A DNA stretch of 64,000 bases from Oceanispirochaeta sp. M1 (lineage in GTDB: Bacteria > Spirochaetota > Spirochaetia > DSM-2461), in NCBI RefSeq assembly GCF_003346715.1, contig NZ_QQPQ01000011.1, positions 1-64,000 of the forward strand, read 5' to 3'. Below, in pieces: positions 33,992 to 42,067 of this stretch. Made by a program: the position numbers and the translations under genes. Below the pieces are notes generated by a model. It worked only from the letters and a program-made list of their open reading frames with translations, was not told where the DNA came from and did no database searches. Numbering within the stretch: the first letter of the stretch is position 1; each line of letters starts with the position of its first letter.

Positions 33992-34939
33992 ATGACGAAA
34001 TGGGAAAAGAAACTTCAAAAAGCAGAACGCATTAAGAATACAATTAAAAAGAATAATCTTTTATTAAAAATAGCACTAAAAGCTGAAATGGAAGTAGCAA
34101 TAAGAGCATTTGACAAGATATCAGATCAGCAAATGGTTAATGAAATTGCATTGGGTTTCTATCATTCACACCTTAAAGAGGCTGCAGCAAAACGAATTAC
34201 GGATCAGAATATTTTAAAAATGATCATTATCAATAAGAGAGCTGGTTTACCAACAAAAACTTTAGCTTTTGATAAATTAAGTGATCAAAAAATAATATGC
34301 GAAGTAGCCATAAATATTGATGATGAAAGTATTATTTGTGAAAAAGCTTTAAAAAAAATTAATGACGAAATATTGCTTGCTTCACTGTTAATAAATATTA
34401 AAGCAGAAGAGATAATGAGTGTCCGCAGAAAAGTAATTTATAAAATATCAAGTGATGAGCTGATCACAACTATTGCTCTATCTGCTCAGAATAGATATAT
34501 CCGTATGGAAGCTACAGGTCTTATTACGGATCAAGATATATTAAAACAAATATCTGAAGAGGATTCTGATAGAACCATCAGAGAGATAGCTGAGTTCGTA
34601 ATAAAAACATTAAATAACTCTCAAGAAACTGAAACACAGACGGAAAGAAGAAAAACCTTAAAAAAACTAGGCAAAAAATCCTCAAAAGAAACAATTAACA
34701 GCGAAGCTATCACTTATACTGTTTCGTATCAAAAAGAAGAACGTGAATCGACTGAAATCTTAGTCAATGATACTATGGTCCCCTGGGAAAAAATATATCA
34801 AATATATAATGGACCGGATGAAAAAACAGCTAAATCATTTCTTGAAGGAATGCCTGTAGATCAAGATTATTATTATATAGTTGTTGAAACTCCAGAGGGT
34901 AATTTTGGACGTGATAAAAATGGCATTTATTCAGAGTAA
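33992..34939 (+). CDS. AT-rich alpha-helical-repeat protein, unknown function
   Basis: A 315-residue protein beginning MTKWEKKLQKAERIKNTI. Residues 20-215 are a series of roughly 28-30-residue helical units with recurring phrases such as AFDKISDQQMVNEIAL, RITDQNILKMIIINKR, AFDKLSDQKIICEVAI and LITDQDILKQISEE, resembling HEAT-like repeat scaffolds. A charged linker follows, and the C-terminus (PDEKTAKSFLEGMPVDQDYY onward) is a separate small domain. Base composition is clearly more AT-rich than the flanking operons, suggesting acquisition. The longer frame from 33866 has no ribosome site. It sits among broken genes. Function unknown; a protein-interaction role is inferred from the repeats. Confidence 0.65.
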   Translation: MTKWEKKLQKAERIKNTIKKNNLLLKIALKAEMEVAIRAFDKISDQQMVNEIALGFYHSHLKEAAAKRITDQNILKMIIINKRAGLPTKTLAFDKLSDQKIICEVAINIDDESIICEKALKKINDEILLASLLINIKAEEIMSVRRKVIYKISSDELITTIALSAQNRYIRMEATGLITDQDILKQISEEDSDRTIREIAEFVIKTLNNSQETETQTERRKTLKKLGKKSSKETINSEAITYTVSYQKEERESTEILVNDTMVPWEKIYQIYNGPDEKTAKSFLEGMPVDQDYYYIVVETPEGNFGRDKNGIYSE

Positions 34940-35144
34940 ATTTTGAAAGAAAAATTATACTCGTAATAATATGAAAGTTGTGGTCTGAGATAGTATCTAT
35001 AATGAAATAAAGAACCTTCTGAAATAGAAAATAGAGATACCTCTCCTGGGAAGTTTTATCCTCATTACAATGACTGGAGCCAGGAAAAAGGAGCAATGAT
35101 GTCTACAGGTCATGGTGTTCTTCTGTTCTATCCGACACATCTGT

Positions 35145-35462
35145 GACAAATTTCTTGTTTTTGGTTTGCGCTATGTTTTTCCAGTTGTCCCGGGGGCATT
35201 AGTGAAAGGAGTTCCAACCTCTCATTCCGCAGCACCTTTAAGAGATATAATTACTTCCGGGAATGATCATTTTGTTTGGAAGCATCAGTTGGGTTCACTT
35301 AGAGGGATGGAAGTAGAGCCGCTGTATAAGACTGTGCCCGCATTCTGCAAAGAACTGCCAGAGTTGTATGAGCTCCTCAGTGTAGTTGATGCCTTGAGAA
35401 TCGGGCGGGTGAGGGAAATGAATGAAGCCAGGGTAATTCTGGAAAAAAGGATTCCAGAATGA
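35145..35462 (+). pseudogene. Remnant of protein partnered with a nucleotidyltransferase
   Basis: The frame KFLVFGLRYVFPVVPGALVK ... PLRDIITSG ... GMEVEPLYKTVPAF ... LLSVVDALRIGRVREMNE looks like the C-terminal two-thirds of a conserved uncharacterised protein that is commonly encoded just before a small nucleotidyltransferase. The N-terminal third is missing and an open start at 35112 is not convincing. It is followed directly by the matching partner remnant. The association is from memory of gene neighbourhoods and is not verified. Confidence 0.45.
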
Positions 35463-35463
35463 T

Positions 35464-35740
35464 ATGTCACCCGGGGCACCAATTTGTCGCTGGGTAAAGG
35501 ATAATATAAAACTGGATTTCATGACAGATTATCCATCGATACTTGGATTTTCAAATAGATGGTATAAACCGGGTATTGAGCATAAGATTCTTATGAAAAT
35601 TGATGAAGATCTATTAATCTATTTATTTCCTGTAATATATTGCATCAAAATGTGAGGCTGTAGCTGGATTTTTTCCTCCTGGTGATGAAGAGGAAGTAGA
35701 AGATGTATTTTCATTTTTTGATTTTATACAGCGCTCATAG
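35464..35740 (+). pseudogene. Frameshifted minimal nucleotidyltransferase remnant
   Basis: Two frames join into one recognisable stretch: CRWVKDNIKLDFMTDYPSIL then GFSNRWYKPGIE, and after a frameshift near 35640 ASKCEAVAGFFPPGDEEEVE then FSFFDF. This resembles the middle and C-terminal part of small nucleotidyltransferases of the type found with AbiEii-like or antitoxin-like pairs (a conserved LGFSNRWY followed by an A-K-x-E-A helix). The nucleotide-binding GS motif is not present. Broken and presumably inactive. Confidence 0.45.
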
Positions 35741-35889
35741 TCATTATATTTTATTACTATCCCAGGTCTAAGAGTGGCGGTGGAACAATAAGTATCTCCC
35801 TTTATAAATACTCGCGATAAGTACTGAGCAGGTGTATACTGATTTGGATTCAAAGTTCCTGAAATTTATGAGAAGGGTATAAATACTAT

Positions 35890-37071
35890 ATGATTGAAGC
35901 AAAAGAATTTAGCGAGCGAAGAAACAGGCTGCAGGAAGAGATAAAAGAACTGGGGCTTGATGCCTTTTTGATTTCCCAGCCCGAGAGCATCTACTACTAC
36001 ACCGGAGCAACTTATAAACCACAGGAACGCCCTTTTCTGATTACCATATGGCCTCAGCGGGATCCCACTTTTTTAGTGCCTAAACTTGAAAAAGATCATA
36101 TTCATAAGGCCAATATAGGAGACGTGAAGTCTTACTGGGAATTTCCATCTCCCCCGGGTGAAGGGTGGCCGGAAAAATTGGATGAAATCCTTCAGGGGGT
36201 TAAGACCCTGGGGATAGAGCAGGGTATAAGTCTGGAGAATCAATCCTGTCTTAAAGTCAAGAAACTGAAGCCCCTGGATATAGTGAACAGGCAGCGCCAT
36301 ATAAAAACCCCGGCTGAGATTAAAATGATACGGCAGTCAGCCAGCTACGCTGATAAACTGATGGCCATGATGTTAAAAAATGCATACTACGGCGTCTCCG
36401 TATTAGAGATGTTTGGGCTAGGGCGGAAAATCCAGATGGAAGTCATCAAAAGCGGTGAGTTTGATCCGTTGAACTGTGAGTTCCTGTCTGCTACCTGGCC
36501 CTCCCGGTTCAGCCATATGCCTCATGGTGTACCTCCACTGGACGGGAAACTGACAAATGGGCCCCTTGCTTTTATGAGTTATCTCCGGGTAAACGGTTAT
36601 GCCTCAGAAAATGAGAGAACCGTCTTTTTAACAAAACCAACAGAGAGAGAAAAGGACGTTTTTAATCATATGCGTGCTGCCCGGCAGAAAGCCTTTGATA
36701 TTATAAAACCCGGTGTACCTTGCGCCGAAGTAGATAAAGCCGCATTAGGATATCTCCGGAAACAGGGGTATGGAGAATTCCTTCTCCACCGGACCGGCCA
36801 TGGTATAGGTCAGGGAAACCATGAAGGACCCTGGGTAGCTGACGGCAGTGAGCATATTCTGGAAGAAAATATGGTTATCAGTGTTGAACCGGGAATCTAC
36901 ATTCCCGATCTTGGTGGTTTCAGGCATTCAGATACGGTGCTGGTGACCAAAGACGGCTATGAAGTATTAACGAAGGGTTCCACGGAAATTGAAGATTTAA
37001 CATTGTTGAAGCCAAAATTTATGAAAAGGATCATTGGAAGGCTTATTCAGAAAGCTTTGAATATTGCCTGA
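35890..37071 (+). CDS. M24 (pita-bread fold) family protein with altered metal ligands
   Basis: A 393-residue protein with the creatinase/Xaa-Pro-peptidase layout: N-terminal domain (1-140) and C-terminal pita-bread domain (145-375). The conserved HRTGHGIGQG (His304) and SVEPGIY (Glu333) are present. The two metal-binding aspartates of true aminopeptidases are not: the aligned segment FMSYLRVNGYASENERT (228-244) has Met where the first Asp is expected and Glu where the second is, and the last ligand Glu is Ser in GGFRHSDTV. This is the pattern of non-peptidase M24 members such as creatinase-like hydrolases. The protein is therefore probably not a standard proline peptidase. Monocistronic. Confidence 0.8.
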   Translation: MIEAKEFSERRNRLQEEIKELGLDAFLISQPESIYYYTGATYKPQERPFLITIWPQRDPTFLVPKLEKDHIHKANIGDVKSYWEFPSPPGEGWPEKLDEILQGVKTLGIEQGISLENQSCLKVKKLKPLDIVNRQRHIKTPAEIKMIRQSASYADKLMAMMLKNAYYGVSVLEMFGLGRKIQMEVIKSGEFDPLNCEFLSATWPSRFSHMPHGVPPLDGKLTNGPLAFMSYLRVNGYASENERTVFLTKPTEREKDVFNHMRAARQKAFDIIKPGVPCAEVDKAALGYLRKQGYGEFLLHRTGHGIGQGNHEGPWVADGSEHILEENMVISVEPGIYIPDLGGFRHSDTVLVTKDGYEVLTKGSTEIEDLTLLKPKFMKRIIGRLIQKALNIA

Positions 37072-37154
37072 TCAATAACGGTGACAGAGCCGGGTCTACT
37101 CAGACGGCTACAGTCCTTTACTCATTTCAAGAGCTCCGGGTATAATTTTATTAT

Positions 37155-37277
37155 ACGATTCCCAGTGGTGTGGGCCCTCTTAAAGCAGGAGATAAAATTG
37201 AAATTGATAAGATGTCTGAAAAACCGGGTGGTTCAGGAACGAATCTAATGCATTTTTCATTTAGAGCAAAGTCATGA
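37155..37277 (+). pseudogene. Scrap of fumarylacetoacetate-hydrolase-family gene
   Basis: The frame reads TIPSGVGPLKAGDKIEIDKM, close to the conserved C-terminal GTPxGVGPLKPGD block of the FAH/2-keto-acid hydratase family, then unrelated residues. There is no start codon or ribosome site. It ends at a stop overlapping the next gene's ATG. A short remnant only. Confidence 0.45.
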
Positions 37278-38200
37278 TTCTCAATATTGGGAACAGAACA
37301 GATATTCCTGCCTACTACAGTGAGTGGTTTTATAATCGCCTGGAAGAGGGGACTGTCTGTGTCAGAAATCCCTATGTTCCGAGCCTGGTCACGAGGTATC
37401 AGCTGAATCCTGATTTGGTGGATATATTAGTTTTCGGAACTAAGAATCCGGCTCCCATGCTGCCTGGTCTGAATAAACTGAAAGACTTTCAGCAGCAATG
37501 GTTTATCAGTATTACCCCCTACGGAAGGGATATTGAACTGGGGGTTCCCCCTTATCCAGAAGTCATTGAAAGCGCCGGAAATCTGAGTGCTCAGCTGGGG
37601 AAGAAGGCTGTGGTCTGGCGCTACGATCCTGTATTTATCGGCAGGCGCTATGATCTTGATTTTTATCTTAAAAGCTTTGAGTATATGGCCTCTTCATTAG
37701 AAGGGATCTGTGAGGTATGTGTTATCAGCTTCGTGGATCTGTATAAAAAGACCCTGCGGAATTTTCCTGATGTGAAAGAAGTCTCCCGGGAGGATCAGCA
37801 TTTTCTTGCTAAGCATTTTGTGAGGATTGCCGGCAGCTACGGCATGAAGGTGAAAAGCTGCGCGGAAAGCAGGGAACTTGATGCCTATGGAGTAGACAGC
37901 AGCGGCTGTTTTATGAAAAAAGATCTGCAGGATCTGACAGGGCTTGAGTATGTAATCCCTAAAAGGAAATCTAAGAGAGAGTCCTGTGATTGTCTCCTGG
38001 AGAACGAAATAGGTGCCTACAATTCATGCCCCCATGGCTGCCTGTATTGCTATGCAAATTATAGTAAGGGGGAAGTGGTAAAGAACCGGAAGGATCATGA
38101 CCCCGGGTCTCCCTTGCTAATCGGGCATCTGAAGCCTGAAGATGAGATCAGAGATGCTGTGCAAAAGAGTTATCTTGATAGTCAGATGAGTCTGTTTTAA
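37274..38200 (+). CDS. DUF1848 family protein with C-terminal cysteine cluster
   Basis: A 308-residue protein matching DUF1848: it opens LNIGNRTDIPAYYSEWFYNR, has FGTKNPAPMLPGL near residues 55-67, and ends with a cysteine-rich segment CDCLLENEIGAYNSC ... CLYCYANY that probably binds an iron-sulfur cluster or zinc. The CxxxCxxC-like ending recalls radical-SAM proteins but the placement near the C-terminus is characteristic of DUF1848. Biochemical role unknown. Weak ribosome site; preceded by a decayed gene. Confidence 0.8.
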   Translation: MILNIGNRTDIPAYYSEWFYNRLEEGTVCVRNPYVPSLVTRYQLNPDLVDILVFGTKNPAPMLPGLNKLKDFQQQWFISITPYGRDIELGVPPYPEVIESAGNLSAQLGKKAVVWRYDPVFIGRRYDLDFYLKSFEYMASSLEGICEVCVISFVDLYKKTLRNFPDVKEVSREDQHFLAKHFVRIAGSYGMKVKSCAESRELDAYGVDSSGCFMKKDLQDLTGLEYVIPKRKSKRESCDCLLENEIGAYNSCPHGCLYCYANYSKGEVVKNRKDHDPGSPLLIGHLKPEDEIRDAVQKSYLDSQMSLF

Positions 38201-38204
38201 AAGA

Positions 38205-39749
38205 TTACCAGTCTATGGGGAAATAGTCTTTCAGAAACTTACCACACCAGTGTTTGCCGGTATTTATGCCGTCAAAGAAAGGGTCACAGATTCTGGCTGC
38301 CCCGTCTACAATGTCCAGAGGCGGCTGGAAGTCATGAAGATCTTCTTTGAGTTTAGAAAGCTGAGCAGGATCTTCATCAGTAACCCATCCGGTATCTACA
38401 GCGTTCATATATATACCCTCATCAGCCAGCTCTCTAGCCGAAGTGTGGGTAAGCATATTGAGAGCAGCCTTGGCCATATTGGTATGGGGATGACGAGCTT
38501 TCTTCTTAAATCTGTAAAATTTCCCTTCCATGGCCGTTACATTAACAATATGCTTTTGTCCCGTGTTGTCTCTTTTCATCATAGTGGAGAGTCTGTTACA
38601 CAGAACAAAAGGGGCTACCGCATTAACAAGCTGGATCTCAAGCATCTCTGCTGTCTGAATCTCACCAAGTTTAAGGCGCCAGCTGTTTGTTTTGCGAAGA
38701 TCAACCTGTTGGAGATCCACATCAAGTTTCCCTTCAGGAAATACTTCTTCCACACTGTGATTCTCATCATGTGTATAGGGTATCTGAGAAAGAAGAGCCG
38801 AGTCTCTCAGACCCATGGCGGGTTTGTTTCCATTCCATGAAACTGGCATGGATGTATCCTGTTTTGCCCAGTGGAAGGAATCAAGTTTTTTTATACAGTC
38901 CTGAAAATTCATCATAAGGGACTGAGCCTCTGCAGGTAGTTCCTGGATTGGTTTTTTCTCATTTTCCATCAGGTGTGTATAGAATCCGGGAGGCCTTCGT
39001 ACAGTCTGGGCTGCATTGTTGATCAGTATATCCAGACGGCTGTAGGTTTCCTCAATATGGCTGCAGAACATCTCGACACTGGGTGTATGTCTAAGATCCA
39101 AGCCATATATATGGAGGCGATCACCCCATTCTTTGTATCCCGGTTCTTTGGCATAGCGCAGAGCTGAATCAGCGGGGAAGCGGGTTGTGGCTATTACTGT
39201 TGCTCCAGCCCTCAGCATCATCAGAGTTGCCTGATATCCGATTTTAAGTCGGGAACCTGTAATCAGAGCTACCTGACCGCTTAAGTCAGCACTCTGAAAT
39301 CTTTTCTGGTAATTAAATTCCGCACAGCTGGGGCACATGGAATCATAGAAAGAGTGAAGAGCCGTAAATTCAGCCTTACAGACATAACAGTTTCTGGGAG
39401 AGTGGAGTTTCCGGTCTTCTTTGGTATCGTCCGGATTCTCACAGAGCTGCAGCTGAGCAGGTGCTGTAAATACATCCGCTTCTCTTGCCAGGCGTATTCC
39501 GGTGGAGGCTCTGGCTTTTCTCTCTTCTTTGACAATCTTCTGCCTTTCCATTTTTCGGATCAGCTTGGTTCTATGCTTTCTTTGCAGGCTGTCGGGCTTG
39601 GAGACGATTCCCGCAGCCTTCATAAGTTCAATTCTCTGCTCATCAGGTAGAAGAGCAAACTGATCATTGTTTTGGGCCAGAGAAGAGAGAACCTCAATGC
39701 ATTTGTCGATATCTTCTTTAGTAATGTTACTGTCTGTCTCTGGAGCCAT
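38205..39749 (-). CDS. Short-chain dehydrogenase-like protein with zinc-ribbon N-terminal extension
   Basis: A 514-residue protein. Residues 1-115 are an uncharacterised basic extension. A CxxC...CxxC zinc element follows (CYVC and CPSC, about residues 122-141). The Rossmann domain starts at [20 protein letters not shown] and includes [14 protein letters not shown]. The usual YxxxK catalytic pair is not intact: the aligned segment reads [11 protein letters not shown], keeping Lys but not Tyr. A related zinc-ribbon SDR group exists in bacteria and plants, of unknown activity. It may bind NAD(P) without classic SDR catalysis. Monocistronic. Confidence 0.75.
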   Translation of the reverse strand: MAPETDSNITKEDIDKCIEVLSSLAQNNDQFALLPDEQRIELMKAAGIVSKPDSLQRKHRTKLIRKMERQKIVKEERKARASTGIRLAREADVFTAPAQLQLCENPDDTKEDRKLHSPRNCYVCKAEFTALHSFYDSMCPSCAEFNYQKRFQSADLSGQVALITGSRLKIGYQATLMMLRAGATVIATTRFPADSALRYAKEPGYKEWGDRLHIYGLDLRHTPSVEMFCSHIEETYSRLDILINNAAQTVRRPPGFYTHLMENEKKPIQELPAEAQSLMMNFQDCIKKLDSFHWAKQDTSMPVSWNGNKPAMGLRDSALLSQIPYTHDENHSVEEVFPEGKLDVDLQQVDLRKTNSWRLKLGEIQTAEMLEIQLVNAVAPFVLCNRLSTMMKRDNTGQKHIVNVTAMEGKFYRFKKKARHPHTNMAKAALNMLTHTSARELADEGIYMNAVDTGWVTDEDPAQLSKLKEDLHDFQPPLDIVDGAARICDPFFDGINTGKHWCGKFLKDYFPIDW

Positions 39750-39873
39750 TTTTAATCCTTATTCTGATGCAGGGGGAATCGTTTGAGGATTATATCAGGA
39801 ATACAGTCTTTGCTCAGTCATCAAAAGGGGTTATTTCAACATATTAAGTTAAGTTTTTTCTTTAAAAGGGGCT

Positions 39874-39947
39874 GATTGTGATATCACATATGATATCGCT
39901 TTTAGGAAGTCCAGCATGCCTGGGATTGTGATATCACATATGATATC
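39874..39947. repeat. Two copies of a 24-base palindromic site 50 bases apart
   Basis: GATTGTGATATCACATATGATATC occurs at 39874-39897 and, identically, at 39924-39947 (written here in two halves: GATTGTGATATC plus ACATATGATATC). Each copy contains two TGATATC half-sites, with centres about 12 bases apart. Spacing of 50 bases is close to five helical turns. It lies upstream of the MotA-like gene and the SDR gene. Looks like an operator pair. A 21-base tandem duplication containing TTTTTATTGGAGCG follows at about 39994-40030. Confidence 0.6.
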
Positions 39948-40067
39948 AGTTTTAAGGACCTTCATTTGCCGTGCCCAGACAGGTAAAGGGGGCGGTTTTT
40001 ATTGGAGCGGGCTTTTTTATTGGAGCGATCTTTTTTATCTGCATGTGTGCCATAGAATGACATATTC

Positions 40068-40102
40068 ACCTCCTATGCTGTATTTATATCATCCAAGGAG
40101 GT
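40068..40102 (+). promoter_or_regulatory. Hairpin masking the ribosome binding site of the MotA-like gene
   Basis: ACCTCCT (40068-40074) is exactly complementary to the Shine-Dalgarno AGGAGGT (40096-40102), with a 21-base loop between them. The start codon follows 12 bases after the masked site. If both parts are in the leader RNA, translation would be switched by opening this stem. Confidence 0.5.
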
Positions 40103-40114
40103 CAGTAAAATAAT

Positions 40115-40615
40115 ATGACTCAAATTTTCAACTTTAAGGAACGCCGGGCAGATCAAACTCTTGATTCCTGGCTGGAAAAGAGCTCCCCCTACAAAAGAAA
40201 TCGGGATAACCCTGACAGTTCTTATGAGATTCCCCCCTTTCCTCAGATACTTCAGGATAATTGCATCTGCTCAGAAGAGGAGAAGGATAGTCTCAGACCC
40301 CTTATAGACTTTATCCTTAAGCTCCATGAAACAACGGCCCGTATAGGTCTTCCTGGTATATATGATGAGTATGAACCCGATGATATTCCGGATATCTTTC
40401 TAAAACATGCATTGAATCTTACACTGGATGGATTCAGGGCTTCTTCCCTGGAGAGACTTTTAAACTTTAAGATTCAGAAAGCCAGAACCAGGGGAGTTGC
40501 ACTTCTCAGAAAGATGATTATCCGGGATGGTTGTCTGAGCCTTTTAAAAGGGAATACTCCACTGGAAGCGAGGCTTCATCTTCTTTGTCTGCTTCATAAT
40601 GTATGTACGTTTTGA
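40115..40615 (+). CDS. Soluble MotA-like protein lacking membrane helices
   Basis: A 166-residue protein. Residues 63-128 (from LIDFILKLHETTARIGLPGI to LTLDGFRASSLERLLNF) align by eye with the cytoplasmic loop of MotA (LI-L-E-ARREGLL-LE ... G-QLVVDG-DP--I--ME-EL), including the Arg that in MotA contacts the FliG rotor. Residues 129-158 (LLRKMIIRDGCLSLLKGN then TPLEARLHLL) align with the MotA C-terminal tail (-II-EGILSIQAGENPR-IE-KL). The two MotA membrane helices normally between these parts are missing, and so is the proton-channel Pro. Residues 1-62 are unrelated. It has no hydrophobic segment and should be cytoplasmic. The ribosome site is strong but can be masked by an upstream complement. 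A decayed paralogue lies at 675-782. Confidence 0.6.
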   Translation: MTQIFNFKERRADQTLDSWLEKSSPYKRNRDNPDSSYEIPPFPQILQDNCICSEEEKDSLRPLIDFILKLHETTARIGLPGIYDEYEPDDIPDIFLKHALNLTLDGFRASSLERLLNFKIQKARTRGVALLRKMIIRDGCLSLLKGNTPLEARLHLLCLLHNVCTF

Positions 40616-40616
40616 T

Positions 40617-40742
40617 ATGATCACCATCATTTTATTGAGTCCTCAGGATGTGGAATATGTTGTGAAAAAATGGGAGGATAAAGGGTTGGAGCCTACCCAG
40701 GTGATTGATGGAGTCACTCATTGGAAGGATCTTTGTGTCTGA
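40617..40742 (+). CDS. Small hypothetical protein (41 aa)
   Basis: An open frame MITIILLSPQDVEYVVKKWE then DKGLEPTQVIDGVTHWKDLC, starting two bases after the stop of the MotA-like gene, so it is probably translationally coupled. The second half looks like a compact conserved motif (GLEP-Q-xDG-xxWKDLC). I do not recognise the family. There is no clear ribosome site of its own. Confidence 0.45.
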   Translation: MITIILLSPQDVEYVVKKWEDKGLEPTQVIDGVTHWKDLCV

Positions 40743-40918
40743 GTTATCCGGGAGACCGACGATGGTCTGTTCTCTAATACATTCATGCAGTTGGCTAAAA
40801 AAGGCAGATTGATTTGCTGATTGAAGGATTGAGTCTATTTCTTTTTATTTGAAGAGCAGCATGAATTGGTTTCACTCTGTAGAAATCCTGCTATAATCAG
40901 GATCAAGTGAGGTCATAA

Positions 40919-41572
40919 ATGCTGTTCAGTCTGTCTATTACGGAATTGATTTTTCTGGTTCCCATCCTGTTGATGAGCCTGGCGGTTCATGAGTTTTTTC
41001 ACGGTTGGGTCTCTTCTCTACAGGGAGATCCTGTTCCCCGTCTGGAAGGGAGGCTGACCCTCAATCCCTTTAAGCATCTTGATCTCTGGGGAACCCTGAT
41101 GCTCCTCACAGTAGGTTTCGGTTGGGCAAAGCCGGTGCATATTGATATTGAGAGCTATAAAAAGAAATATCCGGGTCTGGTACTGACCTCACTGGCAGGA
41201 CCTTTTTCAAATCTGCTGATAGCCATCCTCTTTACACTCCTTCTCAGGTTTGTTTATCTCAATGATGCTTTAGATTTTATGAGAACCCAAGCCGTAGTGA
41301 CAGTTATCCAGTATGTTCTGATTATCAATATTCTCCTTTTTCTCTTCAATTTGATTCCTATTCCTCCATTGGACGGCTCCAGAGTTGTAACGGCAATATT
41401 CAATAAAAAGACTGGGTTTGTTACATCTTACAATCGCTGGGGAGTTTATATCCTTCTTGCAATTCTCCTGATCAACAGAACTCTGGATGTGGAGATTCTC
41501 CCTATCAGCAGGATGATGGGCGGAGTATTAAGGGTTATGTTTGCTCTGATTATCCCGGAGATGTCGGCTTAG
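40919..41572 (+). CDS. Site-2 protease family M50 zinc metalloprotease
   Basis: A 217-residue integral membrane protein. The zinc motif is HEFFH (residues 24-28), and the second catalytic element is NLIPIPPLDGSRV near residue 143. About five hydrophobic segments are present. Such small M50 proteins, without PDZ or CBS domains, cleave membrane-embedded substrates or remnant signal peptides. Starts with ATG; the ribosome site AAGTGAGG is weak. Monocistronic. Confidence 0.88.
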   Translation: MLFSLSITELIFLVPILLMSLAVHEFFHGWVSSLQGDPVPRLEGRLTLNPFKHLDLWGTLMLLTVGFGWAKPVHIDIESYKKKYPGLVLTSLAGPFSNLLIAILFTLLLRFVYLNDALDFMRTQAVVTVIQYVLIINILLFLFNLIPIPPLDGSRVVTAIFNKKTGFVTSYNRWGVYILLAILLINRTLDVEILPISRMMGGVLRVMFALIIPEMSA

Positions 41573-41678
41573 TCATTCAGATTCTTCAAATAAAATAAAT
41601 ATCAAATATCTCAATATGCATGCCGTACTATGACATATAAGGTCTGTATCCTATACAAAGTAAGGAGAAAAAAAAGCT

Positions 41679-41909
41679 TTGTATAATCTGATATTAACTC
41701 TTGGTGTTTATTCTTTTATGATGGTTTCAGCGGCAGTTCTATTGACAATAATTATATATAGACAGGAACGATGGATAACTGAGACTGTTTTATCCCGGTT
41801 TAATAATTTTCCTATCAGCATCTTTCACAGGGATTTGGAAGCTGTGTATACAACACATTTATTACGCCCTGTATCCTTGGCTGCATACAATGCACTGTCT
41901 CTATATTAA
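41679..41909 (+). CDS. Small membrane protein (76 aa), uncertain
   Basis: The frame starts at TTG (YNLILTLGVYSFMMVSAAVL) with AAGGAG about 13 bases upstream. One N-terminal hydrophobic helix (residues 4-26) is followed by a polar tail. There is no recognised domain. It may be a degraded gene or a real single-pass peptide. Function unknown. Confidence 0.4.
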   Translation: MYNLILTLGVYSFMMVSAAVLLTIIIYRQERWITETVLSRFNNFPISIFHRDLEAVYTTHLLRPVSLAAYNALSLY

Positions 41910-42006
41910 ATCCGCTTCTCAGCTCCATAGGTCGATTTTACCAGTAATCGGGGTAAATCCCAGTTCTTTAGGATCAATAGTCTTAAAATCAAGGTTTATT
42001 CACTAT

Positions 42007-42021
42007 TGGCACAGTCTTTGC
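42007..42021 (+). promoter_or_regulatory. Sigma-54 (RpoN) promoter
   Basis: TGGCACAGTCTTTGC matches the sigma-54 consensus TGGCACGNNNNTTGC at all conserved -24 and -12 positions except one (A for G), and the GG-to-GC spacing is exactly right. A downstream A follows the -12 element, as in the extended consensus. It is the only such site I noticed in the window. The expected transcript start, near 42033, precedes a ribosome site AAGGA and the 62-codon gene. Confidence 0.75.
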
Positions 42022-42067
42022 ATAATTACTTTCTGAATGATTTTATATTTGTAAGGAAAATAAAGTG

